From Planococcus citri (lineage: Eukaryota > Arthropoda > Insecta > Hemiptera > Pseudococcidae): 64,000 nucleotides of DNA. Shown piece after piece: positions 48,310 through 59,614 of this stretch; the first letter of the stretch is position 1, and every line of letters starts with the position of its first letter. The DNA is taken from assembly GCF_950023065.1 (NCBI RefSeq), contig NC_088680.1, forward strand, positions 24,230,559 through 24,294,558. The letters run 5' to 3'. The translations under genes and the position numbers were made by a program. Below the pieces are notes generated by a model. The model was given only the letters and a program-made list of their open reading frames with translations. It did not search any database and was not told the origin of the DNA.

Positions 48310-50268
48310 TTGCCACAATTGCGTTTTTATGGCGAACTAGTTATGCAATTTTATTAACATAAATGACGAAAAAATGTATTCTGACAATTTGAAGGTTCTG
48401 TTGAATGAACATTATTGAAACAATGTGTAGTGATGTTTTGTAATTCCAATTCTACACAATTTTCACTTCGCAGGAGTAGGAATAACATATGGATCACATT
48501 CCCGATTGTTCTGAAACTTACCCACCTAATCTGGAAATTCGAGGGCCAAGTTTTTCTGACTTGAAAAGAATAAGCGACATCTATGGTAAAATATAACAAT
48601 TAGTGGGTACATTTATCCAATGATTTTAAAAAATCATCCCCTTATAGTCGAGAAATGCCTTCATTTTTTCCTCGTGCTCGCTGTTGAAAAATAATTCAAC
48701 GAATTACCGTACTTTTCTATACTTATAAAACCACCTGGTTTATTCTCTCGATCAAAGCGACTACCTATATAGCTTGATTGTTTAGCAAACATTTTAAGAG
48801 CGCGATGAATCTCGCGAAAACTATCGCGGTAAAAAAGGCGAAAAGATGGAAAATCTAATCGAGAATATGGAAAACGCACTCGTCGGTCTATAATACACAT
48901 AAAAGAAAACGACGACGACGACAGCGATGCCAAAATAAAGAAAGGGTAAGTATCGAGAGAGATGCAGAGCGAAAACGAGAGATAGAGTACGATAAAAAAT
49001 AAAGCATCGCGGGTGAAAAAAAAAACTCGAAAGAAGAAGCTTCTTACAAGTAAAATTCGTAAACAGATCTCTCATTTTGTCGAAAATTTATCAAGAACGA
49101 AAAACGAAAAGAATGTCGTGAAAATGGTTTAATTAAGTTCATAATAGAGCAATTAAGTAGGCGTACTTAAGTTTCACAAAAGAGAACGTTTCCCTTATAT
49201 TTTTGCTTTGAACGAGGCAGCGCAACGACGCTTGTGCGGTTTCAAATAAGAACTTATCGCAATGGGGATTGACATGCCGCTAACGAGTTTTATTAGGGAG
49301 GCCGATTTTAATGAATATTTTTGAAATATCACGCAAAATACAGACGCACGCTATATGGCTTATTTCATTTCAGTGGTTTTCAATCGGATTTTTTTGATTT
49401 TTGTTACGTACCTTGGGTACTTTTTACTATGCCTTTTTGAAGAAAAATTTACACGAGGATAGAATCATCGCGTGTAATAGATGTTTTCTTATTTTCGCGT
49501 ATTTTTTTTCCCTCGCTCGGTACATAAGTAAAGTGTGTGGGTGTCTTGGGAGAACCCTTAGCAGGTGTCTTTTGTAACCCACTGGACGGTTTATCGGCTA
49601 ATCAACGAGATTTATTAGCTGGAAAGCTGGCGGCGAATTGTTTTAAAACGTTATTCTCGAAGGCGATGGTTCGGTGCTGCTATAGGTGTACTTCTACCTA
49701 CGTTGTACTATAAGATTGAAGCAAAGCCATTCGTTTGACAATTACTTTGATCTTTTTTTTTCTCGCTCCCTCAACACGCGAGATTTATTGGCTAAACTCG
49801 AGGACATTTTTCACACGTACGAAAATCTCAGGCGATATTTTTACCCCGCCAGATTATACAAAGACGTGTCTTTGCCATTTTTTATGTACTTTTGATTAAA
49901 TCTGACCCTTCGGTTGAGGTTTTCACTCTATTTTCTGCGTACGAAGTGTAGCAGTGAGGTGGAGTATTGACGAGTGAAATTTTGTTATTTGAAAATCGTG
50001 GAAAGATGAGCTTTTATTTTGTAAGTTAAAATTAAGCTTTTTTGCTGATTTTGAATTTATTAAATTTGGCCAATTTTAAAATTTCGTCAATTGAAAAGTC
50101 GAGGTAATTTCAACCATTTTTTTTAGGTTTGAGGGCTTGGAAGCAGCTGGGAAGGGGAGGGGGTAGAATCTCCCAAAATTTAGAATTTCAACATTAATTT
50201 TTTCTAAAATTCACAAAATTCTTCAAAAATTTATTCGATCAAAAATTTCCAAAAATTTGTTAGATTCT
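48310..50268. other. No gene recognised
   Basis: 48600-49900 is balanced, CpG-containing unique sequence with short GACGACGACGACGACAG-type runs near 48911. It is followed by an AT-rich stretch leading into the composite element at 50269. No exon was supportable. Confidence 0.45.
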
Positions 50269-51067
50269 GGGTCATTCCCCATCAATTTAACCAAGAAGTG
50301 GTAAGGGTGGTGGGGGGGGGGCAGAATTTTTTTGAAATTTTTCCGGTGGAAAGACCTTTTGAAGGGATGATCAATGGCGCAAATCGCAGCCCTCTAGTCC
50401 TTTTTTCAAGACTGCTAGGGAGTGTCAAAGTTTTCTGTGAACTTGAAAATCATCCATTTCAACAGTGGATTACTCGATAACCGTGATACCTGCCAAAATG
50501 GAACTTTTCCCAATAGTTAGTGGGTTTGAAAAGCTTTTCAGTGATATCATAAAAGTCCATTGTTGCCACTTTTTTTCATACAAAAAATTAGATTAAAAAG
50601 TTTCAAAACGTAGTTTTCATATTGTTCCGACTCTCAAAAATTCTGAAAAAAATATATCTACGCAGATGGTATATTTCTTCATCGCGATTCAAAAGATTTT
50701 TTACTAATACGTTGTCCTGGTTAGAAATTATTCTTGATAGATGTTTGAATAAACATTTTTACATCAATATCTTGTATTGTTGGTTCAGCATATTAGTTCC
50801 AAGCAGCCAATAAAATGACTTGAGTTTTTTGTCCAGTTGAGTTCTCTTCTTCAGAATATGATCTCTCCATGTGAGGTGGTTATCAAGGTGTAATCCCAGA
50901 TAATTGACGACATTTGTTTGAAGTATTATTTCATCATTATTAAACATTAGTGAGCGAGTTGTTTTGACTTTCGACTTTTCTTCTGATAAAAAGGACGTAG
51001 CTCGATTTTTTACTAATGATTTTGATTCTCCAAGTTTGACACCATTTGGACTTGTCTCTCATGTAGA

Positions 51068-51366
51068 GGGTGCTAATGTGCCCATTAATTGTTCTAGCTT
51101 CTTCAGACGGGGCTTTTCTTAACCATTTCTTATCAATTGTATTTTACCAAAACGTTGGATTCACGAGTTAAAAATGAAAATATGATTTGGTCATGATTAA
51201 TATGCAATAATAATTGTAAAAATAATGTACATCAAAAATTATTTTTTCAGTTTTAACCCTTGAAATTAATGCTTTTGTAAACGCTAATAAGAAAAGCCCC
51301 GTCTGAAAAAAGTAAACATTTGCCAGCTCACTAGATTAGCGCTCTCTATGCAAGTACCCTGTCCGC
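51068..51366. mobile_element. Small MITE inside the Jockey remnant
   Basis: An inner, perfect 20-base inverted repeat (TTCAGACGGGGCTTTTCTTA at 51102-51121 and its complement at 51288-51307) lies within outer, imperfect inverted repeats. These read GGAC...TGTAGAGGGTGCTAAT against GGAC...GCATAGAGAGCGCTAAT. The whole separates the LNSINK and KWCQTWRIK blocks of the reverse transcriptase, which are adjacent in intact relatives. Target duplication was not clear. Confidence 0.6.
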
Positions 51367-51916
51367 GTTTGTTTATTGAGTTTAAATCGTTTTGTGATTT
51401 GTCCATTGCAACATATGGATAAAAATCTTGTGTGATAATTGCGGTGTCATCAGCAAATGTCGCCATTGTGACATCGCTTGTCAAAGGGATGTCACCCATG
51501 TAGAGAAGATATAATATTGGGCTCAATACACTTCCTTGTGATACTCCTGCTTGAATTGTTCTCAAGTCAGAGAAAGCACCATATTATTCAGCTCTAAATT
51601 TTCTATCACTTAGATAGTGAGCCAGAAGATTGTGTAGAATGTTTGGAAGATGATATTCAAGTTTCATTAAGAGACCAGCATGCCATACTCAATTGAAAGC
51701 TTGGCTTACATCAAGAAAAGCTGAAGTGCAAATTTTTTATTTTCGAGAGAGTTGTTAATTTTTTTGATGAGACAATGTACTTGCTGAACAGTATTGTGTT
51801 TCAAACGAAATCCAAATTGGTGGTTTGAATCAGCCTTCTATTTTCTAGAATTGGCCATAGCCTTTGTGAAATTAGTTTTTCAAAGATTTTAGAGAGGATT
51901 GGCAATAAGCTGATAG

Positions 51917-52344
51917 GTCTGTACTAGAGCTGAAAACAGTACTCGCTGACAGCGGGTAACTACTGTACCCATACCGTCAATTCTTGCTTCTCGCTAGTAG
52001 CTCGTAGCTGGTTGAAAAAATTTCACATCGGTTCACATTATAACTAGTAGCCCATTGAATGCGTAGCCAGTGTACCAGCATGACATCATCATTGTCATCA
52101 ATCATGTCAAATGTCAATCACACATACAAACGACAGGTGTCGAAGTGTAACTCCCCCCCCACGTACCAATTACCAAATTTTGGGGTGTGTGCGCAGACCA
52201 AGTGCGAAAACATTCCCGTTGTGCTCGCTATACTCTACTATCTATACCCGAATCAACCCGATACAACCACTAGCAGGTTTAGCCTGTTTTTTAACCAGAT
52301 ACCGGTTAGCTGGTAGCGTAACCGTTTTCAGCTCTAGTCTGTAC
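51917..52344. mobile_element. hAT MITE inserted in the Jockey remnant
   Basis: The element 51925-52336 (412 bases) begins TAGAGCTGAAAAC and ends with the exact complement GTTTTCAGCTCTA. It is flanked by the 8-bp direct repeat GTCTGTAC (51917-51924 and 52337-52344). The 8-bp duplication and TAGAG end indicate hAT. It splits the reverse-transcriptase codons of the YRPISLLP block, so it is younger than the LINE copy. No transposase. Confidence 0.92.
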
Positions 52345-52454
52345 AAGGTTTCATGTTCTGGTTTTCCTGGTTTATGGATGAGAATAACTTTGGCATACTT
52401 CCATTGGTTGGGATAGAATCCAGTTGTAAGTATCATGTTAAAAATTTGAGTGTT

Positions 52455-52923
52455 ATACCAAATCTATGCTTGGTAGCATAGTGGATTGAGCCGTGGCTTT
52501 CTGAACAAAAGGTTGTGGGTTCAAATCCCGCTAGAGAAGCAGTCGTTAATGTGTAGTGTATTCATTGTAGTGCGTTTAACATCGGTTACACATTAAGCTT
52601 CGAGCACCAGAACAGCAGAGGCAACAGAAATGCAGGTAATCTGTTGCCGGTATCAAAAAGCTGTAACTGGTTTGAGCAACTATAGGTAGCAGTGATTACT
52701 GAACTCAGGGTTGTAAAAACCAAGCTAGCAATGTATGAGCAACTTTGTGGATAGCGTAGAAAGCAATGGGAAACTACTACGCTACGTGAAAGCTCAAAAC
52801 AACATCAATTCCTGAGAATAATCGCTGTGGCATAGTCATTTGCCTCACCCTGTTAGGGTACCACTAAAATGTGATTTCCAATGACCTGTAAAGGACATGG
52901 AACCACAACAACAATACCAAATC
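52455..52923 (+). mobile_element. tRNA-derived SINE with 10-bp target duplication
   Basis: The SINE body is 52465-52913 (449 bases). The polymerase III promoter is box A TGGTAGCATAGTGG (52471-52484) and box B GGTTCAAATCC (52518-52528). The 3' tail is ACAACAACAA. The flanking direct repeat ATACCAAATC is at 52455-52464 and 52914-52923. It is inserted into the Jockey remnant in the opposite orientation to the reverse transcriptase. The copy at 11402-11672 shares its 3' body, showing a family within this genome. The tRNA of origin is not clear. Confidence 0.9.
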
Positions 52924-53540
52924 AGCCAAGGTGGAAATTCTTTGATGATTTTTCCATCAATTTTTTTGTATCTAGGCGATTTCTTATTTTTAATTTGTTT
53001 AACAATTCTTCTGACTTTGTCGATTGTGATTTTTGGTATTTGAGTGTGCTTACATTCTATAGCAGATATATTTGGTGGTGACATACATGGTGGATGTGGT
53101 TTGATTTGCTTTTCATGGTGGTCAGCAAAGATTTCGGCTTTTTCTGATGCACTGTGAGCCCATTCACTATTTTCTAAAAAAAATGTTTGGTGAAATTGGC
53201 CCATTTGACCCCTATTTTTACATATCTGTTGAAAAAGTTGGAAAACCCCTTTCACTCGATGAAATAATCTCGTCACAAAAAAATCAAAATTTGAAAAAAA
53301 TCAATTTTCAATTCCAAACATAAACAAAAGTTTAAATTTATTCAGTAAGTCACTCGGAATTTTGATTTTTTGTGATGAGGCTGAAAACATTGACACCCCT
53401 AGCAGCCTTTAAAAAAGGGCTACAAGGCTGCGATTTGCAGCATTGGTCAACCCTTCGGAAGGTCTTTCGATAGGAAAAATCTCAAAAAAATCACCGACCC
53501 CTCTTTACCACTTCTTGGTCAAATTGATGCGGAATGTTCC

Positions 53541-55121
53541 TTCAAATTCTTCGAAAATCAATAAAATCACACCAATCAGATCAGATAAAAAATGCATAAG
53601 TATCGCGTGAAAATTGACACAATAAATAAAAATCCTCCTCATTCAAACCGCAAAATCCACATCTCGGTCAACGTTAGAGAGACCCAGCTCGATAGAGCAT
53701 GGTACCTAATAGAAAGAAAAACCATCACCATTGTTCAAGCTACTCGAAAAATTACTCGTTCTTTTCCACAATAACTTCATCGTTTCCTTGTTTTATTCAA
53801 AACAGCGACAGTACAATGGAATACTACGCGAATAAAAATACTCCCCAAAATTACCTCCTTCCTTTCATCATGAATTATACAAAAAATTCCAGTCGACTAA
53901 TCACACCGTTGAAAAAAAAGAGAAAACTTTCCACAAAGAAAAAAATTCTTTGGTCGTAGCAACGACGACGATGAAAAAAAAAAGTGCAAAAAAAGACATC
54001 AACACATGACGGGTGCGCAAATTGTCATACTCGAACAAATTACCTTGTTAACGCTCAGTTTCTTTTTCAGCGAAGATTTTTTTAAGAGTGTTAATTTGAA
54101 AAATGACGTTAATCAAAGAGCATCGCATCGCTACCAGCACATTATGTCGACGACACCGACAACGAGCGAGCGACGGTTCTGAATCAACGATAGCCTTCAT
54201 TTTATATTATACACACAGCGTCCTCATCGTTGTAGTAGCTTTAAAGCTGTAAGTACACGTTAAAGCTTGATGAAAATGTATAGCATATCCTTTTAGCTTT
54301 GAAAATAACGCTGTAGGGATGTTTATTTTCTATGACTGAGCGTTTTTTTCCATCAATGTAGTTGGTGTCGTTTTTTATACGTGTGGAAAAAAAATACTCG
54401 TGTCGAGTATTCCAACGGTCATTTATATTTATCGGTAATTAGAAAAGTACGCGGTATGGGTACAAATAAAACGTTTGGTAAGGACTACACGACGAGCAAC
54501 GAGCATCATTAGAGGGTGTAATCTCGCGTAGCGCAGCTTTTTTCTCATTTTTTATACTGGCTTGATTGTTGAATATCGATTTGAAGTGGTGTCGTTGCAT
54601 TAATATTGTTCGTATGTACTCTCCTGGAATAGATACTGCGTTTTCCCCTGTTTTTTGTGCATTTTTTCTCGCAAGTCTGTACCTACATATCGTAGTACGT
54701 ATCACTAAAAAATGATACAATGCAGACGTTGAAATTTCATAGTAACAGAGATTTTAACATAGATATGGTTCAGAGCTTGGATCGATCTGAAATTTTCTCG
54801 ACATAATGAAATGAGAAAAACTACAGTTGCATTTGAAAAAACCCATCTGAGATTATTTTTTATCGAGTCGAAAGCTCAAGTTTGAGTGAAGAATTTGTAG
54901 GTAATGGAAATTTTTTTAAAAGAATTTTTACAGGTAGGTATGAAAAATTCAAAAAATTGAATTTTGAAACGGGAAATTCTCATACTTTTAAAAACCAGCT
55001 TCAATGGTGTGGATTTTGACTACGTTTATACTTTTTTGATGCATGAGATACGCGTTGACCCCCTACCCTCCCTTCCCACCCCCTCCCTCTCATCTGGGAA
55101 ATGTTTGTCAATTTTACTAAA
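53541..55121. other. No gene recognised
   Basis: 53541-54720 is balanced, CpG-containing unique DNA with short, unconvincing open frames. 54780-55120 is AT-rich. Nothing could be assigned. Confidence 0.45.
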
Positions 55122-55735
55122 GGGTCATTCCACATCAATTTGACCACCGTTTTTGAGTCATGTCCTTCGATTTCGTTCAAATTGTTGGCTTCCAACAATT
55201 TTTTTGAACTTTTACCCAATTAGGAGAGGTTTTGGAGACCATGCGTGAGGTCAAATTGAAAAACTAAGACTATATTCGTGTTCAGCGATATGGAAAACAT
55301 ACTATTTCATGTGTCACACGAATGAAACCACTTTTTTGACTTTTTCCCTCTTTGGGGAGGTGCTAGGGGCTGTGGATGGGGTTCAATCGAAAATCTGACG
55401 TCATATTCATGTTCAGCGTTACCAAAAACATACAATTCGATATATCACATGCCCCAGATTTTTTTTTGAAAGTTTTGCCCAAAATTGGAGGAGGGGGTGC
55501 CCCCTTTCATTAAGAGGTCCCATTTCGAAAATTAAATATTTCGAAAAAGCATCAAAAAGTACATCTACCCACAGAAAGTTTTTCAGAATTTTAAATAGTT
55601 GTTCCCACTTACTGTACCATTTGGAAATTTCAATTTTGAGCTTTTGAAAATTTCAAAATACTCAAAAAGTTTCAAATGCAATGCCTTTTCCAACGATGAA
55701 ATCAGTTTTGATCAAAGTATCATTGCTTTGGAGAT
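55122..55735 (+). mobile_element. Second GGGTCATTCC-type element, 5' part with intact left end
   Basis: This starts GGGTCATTCCACATCAATTT, then GACCACCGTTTTTGAGTCAT and GTCCTTCGATTTCGTTCAAA. It then follows the same body as 47640-48120 up to GTTTTGATCAAAGTATC, where the homology ends in A-rich sequence. Together with 47606-48306 it defines both ends of the element. Noncoding. Confidence 0.65.
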
Positions 55736-56322
55736 GAAAAAATTAAAATTAAAAAAAAAGTCCCAATTTGACGACTTTAAAATAATTTTTGCAATAAAAT
55801 TAACGATTCGTTATTTTAATGTACCTAGTACCTACGAAAAATGGTACTCATACGAGTATTTTTATTTTTTTGAAATGAAATGGAATATTTACGACTTTAA
55901 TTATTAGGTAGCCTAATTTAACCTTATTTTAAGAAGTACCATAAGTATATATTCGAAAATCCCACGTTTTATTAAAATAATTTCATCTGTACTTACTAAT
56001 TATTTCTATAAAATGAAGAAAAACATAGAATTGACTGCTGATAGTGAATAAGCGTACACATCTCAACCTATTCGAATGTAGCACGTTTCATTAAAACTAT
56101 GTGTATGTAGGTCAGGTATATGTATAGGTGAGCGTACTTAATAATAAAGTTTGGTAAAGAAAATGACATCATTGATATTTTTGAATCGGTGAAATGTGTC
56201 AAAAAACGTGATGATAAATTTATAACTAATAAATTAATATCGAATCATGATTGTTTCTCGGAAAATGTTGGACAATGAAAACAAAATACGTACGTCATGA
56301 AACGGTACCGACCGTAGCTTTT

Positions 56323-56330
56323 TATAAATA
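56323..56330 (+). promoter_or_regulatory. Candidate TATA box of the first secreted-protein gene
   Basis: TATAAATA lies 179 bases upstream of the start codon at 56509. A start site about 25-35 bases downstream would give a 5' untranslated region of roughly 150 bases. The assignment rests on position and consensus only. Confidence 0.35.
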
Positions 56331-56508
56331 TTTAAATAAGACGGACAACGTGAAGGCGAAAGAGTTAATTTCGGTTCTAATTTCAAGTACATTGTGTCGA
56401 TTACCATAAATTAAATCAGACTACAAGTTTACGTGTTCTTACGTAAGTTTTTATTCTGTATACCTGACTTGAAGAATTTTAAACCATTTTTCCTTAAATT
56501 TAAACGTC

Positions 56509-57125
56509 ATGTTTGAGAAAACTCCATTTACACTATTCACCGTAGGCCTACTCTTCATCATAACTCTTGAAATAATTTCTTATGTAAGTATAGTTTATGG
56601 CTATATAAACACTAAACCGGTATCTTAATCTGCATCGTTTTAAGCTTGTTTCTAACTCGATATAATGTATAATTTTATTTCTCTTAGAATGGCACAAATG
56701 CTAGAAGTCTCGATGAACTGAAGCGCCTGAAGCGCTCAGATTCATCCGAAGAAGAATCGGATTCCAAAGAAAAATCGGATCCCACACAAAAACCGGATCC
56801 CAAAGAAAAATTGGATCCCACACAAAAACCGGATCCCAAACAAAAACCGGATCCCAAACAAGAACCAGATATAAAGCATCCCGTTAGTACAACAACAATG
56901 AAATCTACCCATCATGAACCAGCTATTCCACCAGTAGAGGTAGATGAAAATCCGACAGGACCTGCATCAAACGATGGGACGAGTGGTGGAGGATCTACAG
57001 GGGGATGTACTTGGGAAAATTGGCATACCTGTGCATGGGGATGTACGTGGGATAATTGGTGTGATTGGAGTTTCAAACCTGAATGGAAATGTACTTGGGA
57101 AAATTGGGATAATTGGTGCGTATGA
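56509..57125 (+). CDS. Two-exon gene for a small secreted Trp/Cys-rich repeat protein
   Basis: Exon 1 is 56509-56583 (25 codons) with donor TAT/GTAAGTATAG. The intron is 104 bases. Exon 2 is 56688-57125 (145 codons and stop) with acceptor TTTCTCTTAG, phase 0. The 170-residue product starts with a signal peptide (MFEKTPFTLFTVGLLFIITL). Next are an NGT glycosylation site at residue 26 and a dibasic stretch LKRLKR ending at residue 41, a likely propeptide cleavage site. An acidic patch and about 30 residues of KPDPKQ/KLDPTQ repeats (residues 55-86, encoded by an 18-base repeat) follow, then a Gly/Ser linker. The last 40 residues hold 10 tryptophans and 6 cysteines, with CTWENW, CTWDNW and CTWENWDNWC as repeated modules. 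I recognise no family. It is probably a secreted peptide with disulfides. It shares exon 1 and intron start with the gene at 60071. A MITE sits 19 bases after the stop. Confidence 0.8.
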
Positions 57126-57142
57126 GCATCGAAGATTTTTGG

Positions 57143-57694
57143 TACAGTCAAACTTGGATAAGTGGAACCCATGTAAGTGGAAAACCTCTATAAGTGGAAT
57201 AAAATTCGTTTCCCTAGCACTTCCCTATGTAAACCCATGTTAAAGTCACCTCTTTAAATGGAAACAGAACCTATGTAAGTGGAATTTTGTTTTGAGTAGC
57301 AGAACTTCTGGAACTGAAATGTTGCTTTCGTTTTACCTCTATAAGTGAAATTCTTTTCCTTCTTACCTCTATAACTGAAACATTTATCATAACAGCGCCT
57401 CCAGAAGTGGAATTCGTTCCAGTTAACGAGGTAAGAAGGAGGGGAATTTCACTTATAGAGGTAAAACGAAAGCAACATTTCAGTTCCAGAGGTCCTGCTA
57501 CTCAGAATAAAATTCCACTTATATAAGACTTTAACATAGGTTTAGATGGGGAAGTGGTAGGGAAACGAAAACCTCCATAACTGGAATTCCAATTTGTTCA
57601 ACCTCTATAAGTGAAACCTACTTTAGTGGAAAACCTATGTAAGTGGAAAAAAATCCGTTTCCCTTGCGATTCCACTTACCCAGGTTTGACTGTA
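57143..57694. mobile_element. pogo/Tc1-like MITE in the 3' flank of the first secreted gene
   Basis: The element 57145-57692 (548 bases) is flanked by TA on both sides. Ends read CAGTCAAACTTGGATAAGTG and the diverged complement of CAGTCAAACCTGGGTAAGTG. The whole body is close to a palindrome, with the words CCTCTATAAGTG(A/G)AA repeated in both halves and a turn near 57405-57420. The CAGTCAAACCT terminus and TA duplication fit pogo-type elements. It lies right after the stop codon at 57123-57125, so it is probably transcribed within the 3' untranslated region and would fold into a long hairpin. Confidence 0.85.
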
Positions 57695-57824
57695 CTTCTG
57701 AGTTGATCGAATTCATCAATATGGTACAATGTTTATGATCTTATCTATTTAGACGTAAGTAAGCATGAATTTGTACTCAAACACCTACCCTATGTATAGG
57801 TATACCTATTCTTTTTTTCAATTT

Positions 57825-58516
57825 TACTAAAGTTTAGATAAATAAAAAATAAAAAATCGTTTATTTTTTGAATTTTTTCGTACCTATTTTGATTTTTTTG
57901 TGGTGAGTTTATTTCATTGAGTGAAGGTTTTTTTTTTAACTTTTTCAACGGATACATACAAATAGGGGTCAAATGGGTCAACTGTACTAATCAAACCTTT
58001 TTTCATGCTTTAAATCAAAAAATCGCTATTTTTCGAAAACTTGAAATTTTTTTAAATCGATTCTGCAACATGGTGCCATCCCAATTTTTTAATATGCTGT
58101 TCACTGTTCAGCATGAAAAGTTGTCCATAATATATTTTTTTCAGATTTCAGAATTTTTGATAGTCAGAACGATATGAAAACTACGTTTTGAATTTTTTCG
58201 AGCTAATTTTTTGTACGAAAAAAAGTGGCAACACTGATTTTTTTGATATCACCAAAAGGCCTTTCTAAACCTTTAACTATGGGGAACAGTTTCATTTTGG
58301 TAGGTATCGCGGTTATCGAGTAATCCACTGCTGAAATGGATGATATTTTAAGTTCACTGAAAACTTTGACACCCCCTGGCTGCTGTTAAAAATGGTCTAG
58401 AGTGCTGCGATTTGCGCCATTGGTCATCCCTTCAAAAGGTTCTTCCACAGGAAAAATTTCAAAAAAATCGCCGAACCCACCTACCACTTCTTGGTCGAAT
58501 TGACGTGGAATGACCC
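57825..58516 (+). mobile_element. GGGTCATTCC-family copy with intact right end
   Basis: The same order of phrases as at 46.8-47.6 kb: AATAGGGGTCAAATGGGTCA, TGTTCAGCATGAAAAGTTGT, AAAAAGTGGCAACACTGATT, ATCGAGTAATCCACTGCTGA and GACACCCCCTGGCTGCTG. It ends CCACTTCTTGGTCGAATTGA then CGTGGAATGACCC. The left end is not clear and may be truncated. AATAAA words near 57841 could serve as polyadenylation signals for the gene upstream. Confidence 0.6.
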
Positions 58517-58589
58517 CCCGAAGCAATTGAAGAGGAGCTCAATAAGTACCCTTCAAAATAATACGACCCAAAGTTCATTTTTTAGTCCT

Positions 58590-58910
58590 TCCAAAACAAT
58601 TGAAAATTTTTGGAGAAATTTGATGACTCGCTGGAGGTGCCAACAAAGTTAAATTGCGACTGTTTTCAAAAAAAAAAAAAAAATAGCTCGTTAATGTTTT
58701 TTTTTCACTTTTTCTGGAATTTACAAATTATTGGTCAAAATAAACCCACTTTTGAATTCGCACTCCAGGAATTCCGAAGTAACCATCTAAAACGGCCGAA
58801 AGGGTGCCTAATAAACCATCACTGACCAAAGTTATAGATGCTGAAGTCAATTGTTGGCTCTTCCAGCGTCATTTGCAGCTTCTAGATTAATTTTAAAAAT
58901 CACTGGAGGC
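58590..58910 (+). repeat. Diverged dispersed-repeat fragment
   Basis: This has words of the family seen at 4.56 and 5.5 kb (CTGGAGG(T/C)(G/T)CC, CCAAATTTGATGACTCGC-like phrases, CACTGGAGGCTCC), with an A-run at 58669-58682. It is weakly supported and noncoding. Confidence 0.35.
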
Positions 58911-59614
58911 TCCAAAATGTCCCAATTGTCTCAAAAATGGTAGTTATTGATGTGTAGGGGTTGAATTGGAGGGATTATTCACATTCATTCACTTCGCTCC
59001 AAAAAAATTATACATCATGAAAAAGTTTGAAAATTGCCCTTGAGCCAGGTTCTCTGAATTTTTTAATTTTTAAAAATTCTTCAAAATTCAAAAATGAATT
59101 TTAGCAGATCAAATTTTATGTGGTATGATACAAATGTTTTAAGGCATGATCTTTCGACCCAGTTCAGTTCTCCTCGAATCTGAGAGTGCGATTTTGGAAG
59201 GTTCCCTTGCGAGTTGAAAAATAAATATTTCATTGCTGTATAATTTTCATTTTTTAATTTTATTCACCAATCATGCTTACATGCCTACTCACAAACGGGA
59301 AAAAACTCCAACTTTGTACCAGAACACTTCTTAAAAACTTTGACTTATCATTTTTCTGGCTCTCTAAATTCACTTTGCTGAGAACTGAGGTTTGTATCAT
59401 TTGTCATCTTACATCAAGGTCTAACCTCCTTCCTTCTCCTTCAAAAAAATTTCAAAAATTTCCAACTCCGACATCAAATATAAAAAGTAGGTAATAAAGT
59501 AGGAAAATTAATGACTTACTCAATACTTATCTATACCTGCACTAAAAAATGAAATAAAACGAAATTCATTTGCGATGAGTCATCCGATTGATTGTATAGA
59601 ACTTGTAAAACGAC

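Larger units (their letters stand above)
50655..53175 (-). pseudogene. Dead Jockey-clade LINE reverse transcriptase, multiply interrupted
   Basis: On the minus strand, pieces of a Jockey-type ORF2 appear in the right order. They are a linker (SEWAHSASEKAEIFADH, 53.17 kb), the block NKKSP..KKIDGKIIKE (52.97 kb), GFYPNQWKYAKVILIHKPGK (52.4 kb), YRPISLLPILSKIFEKL (51.9 kb), GVSQGSVLSPILYLLY and the catalytic FADD in TMATFADDTAI (51.5 kb), KWCQTWRIK (51.05 kb), and NYLGLHLDNHLTWRDHI with FYWLLG (50.85 kb). An internal deletion then joins QQYKI to a short C-terminal remnant. In-frame stops and frameshifts occur between blocks. Three secondary insertions interrupt it (51.07-51.37, 51925-52336, 52465-52913). 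The endonuclease domain is absent. The enzyme would have copied LINE RNA by target-primed reverse transcription. Confidence 0.85.
50269..53540 (-). mobile_element. GGGTCATTCC-family element split by a Jockey insertion
   Basis: The left end GTCATTCCCCATCAATTT continues AACCAAGAAGTGGTAAGG. The right end is CCACTTCTTGGTCAAATTGA followed by TGCGGAATGTTCC, the diverged reverse complement. The family's inner phrases continue from each end (left 50340-50653, right 53175-53500), in minus orientation relative to the copies at 46.8 and 57.8 kb. They stop where the Jockey remnant begins. Compared with the intact order, roughly 190 bases of the host element are missing at the junction. The TIR element is therefore older than the Jockey insertion. 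Confidence 0.65.
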
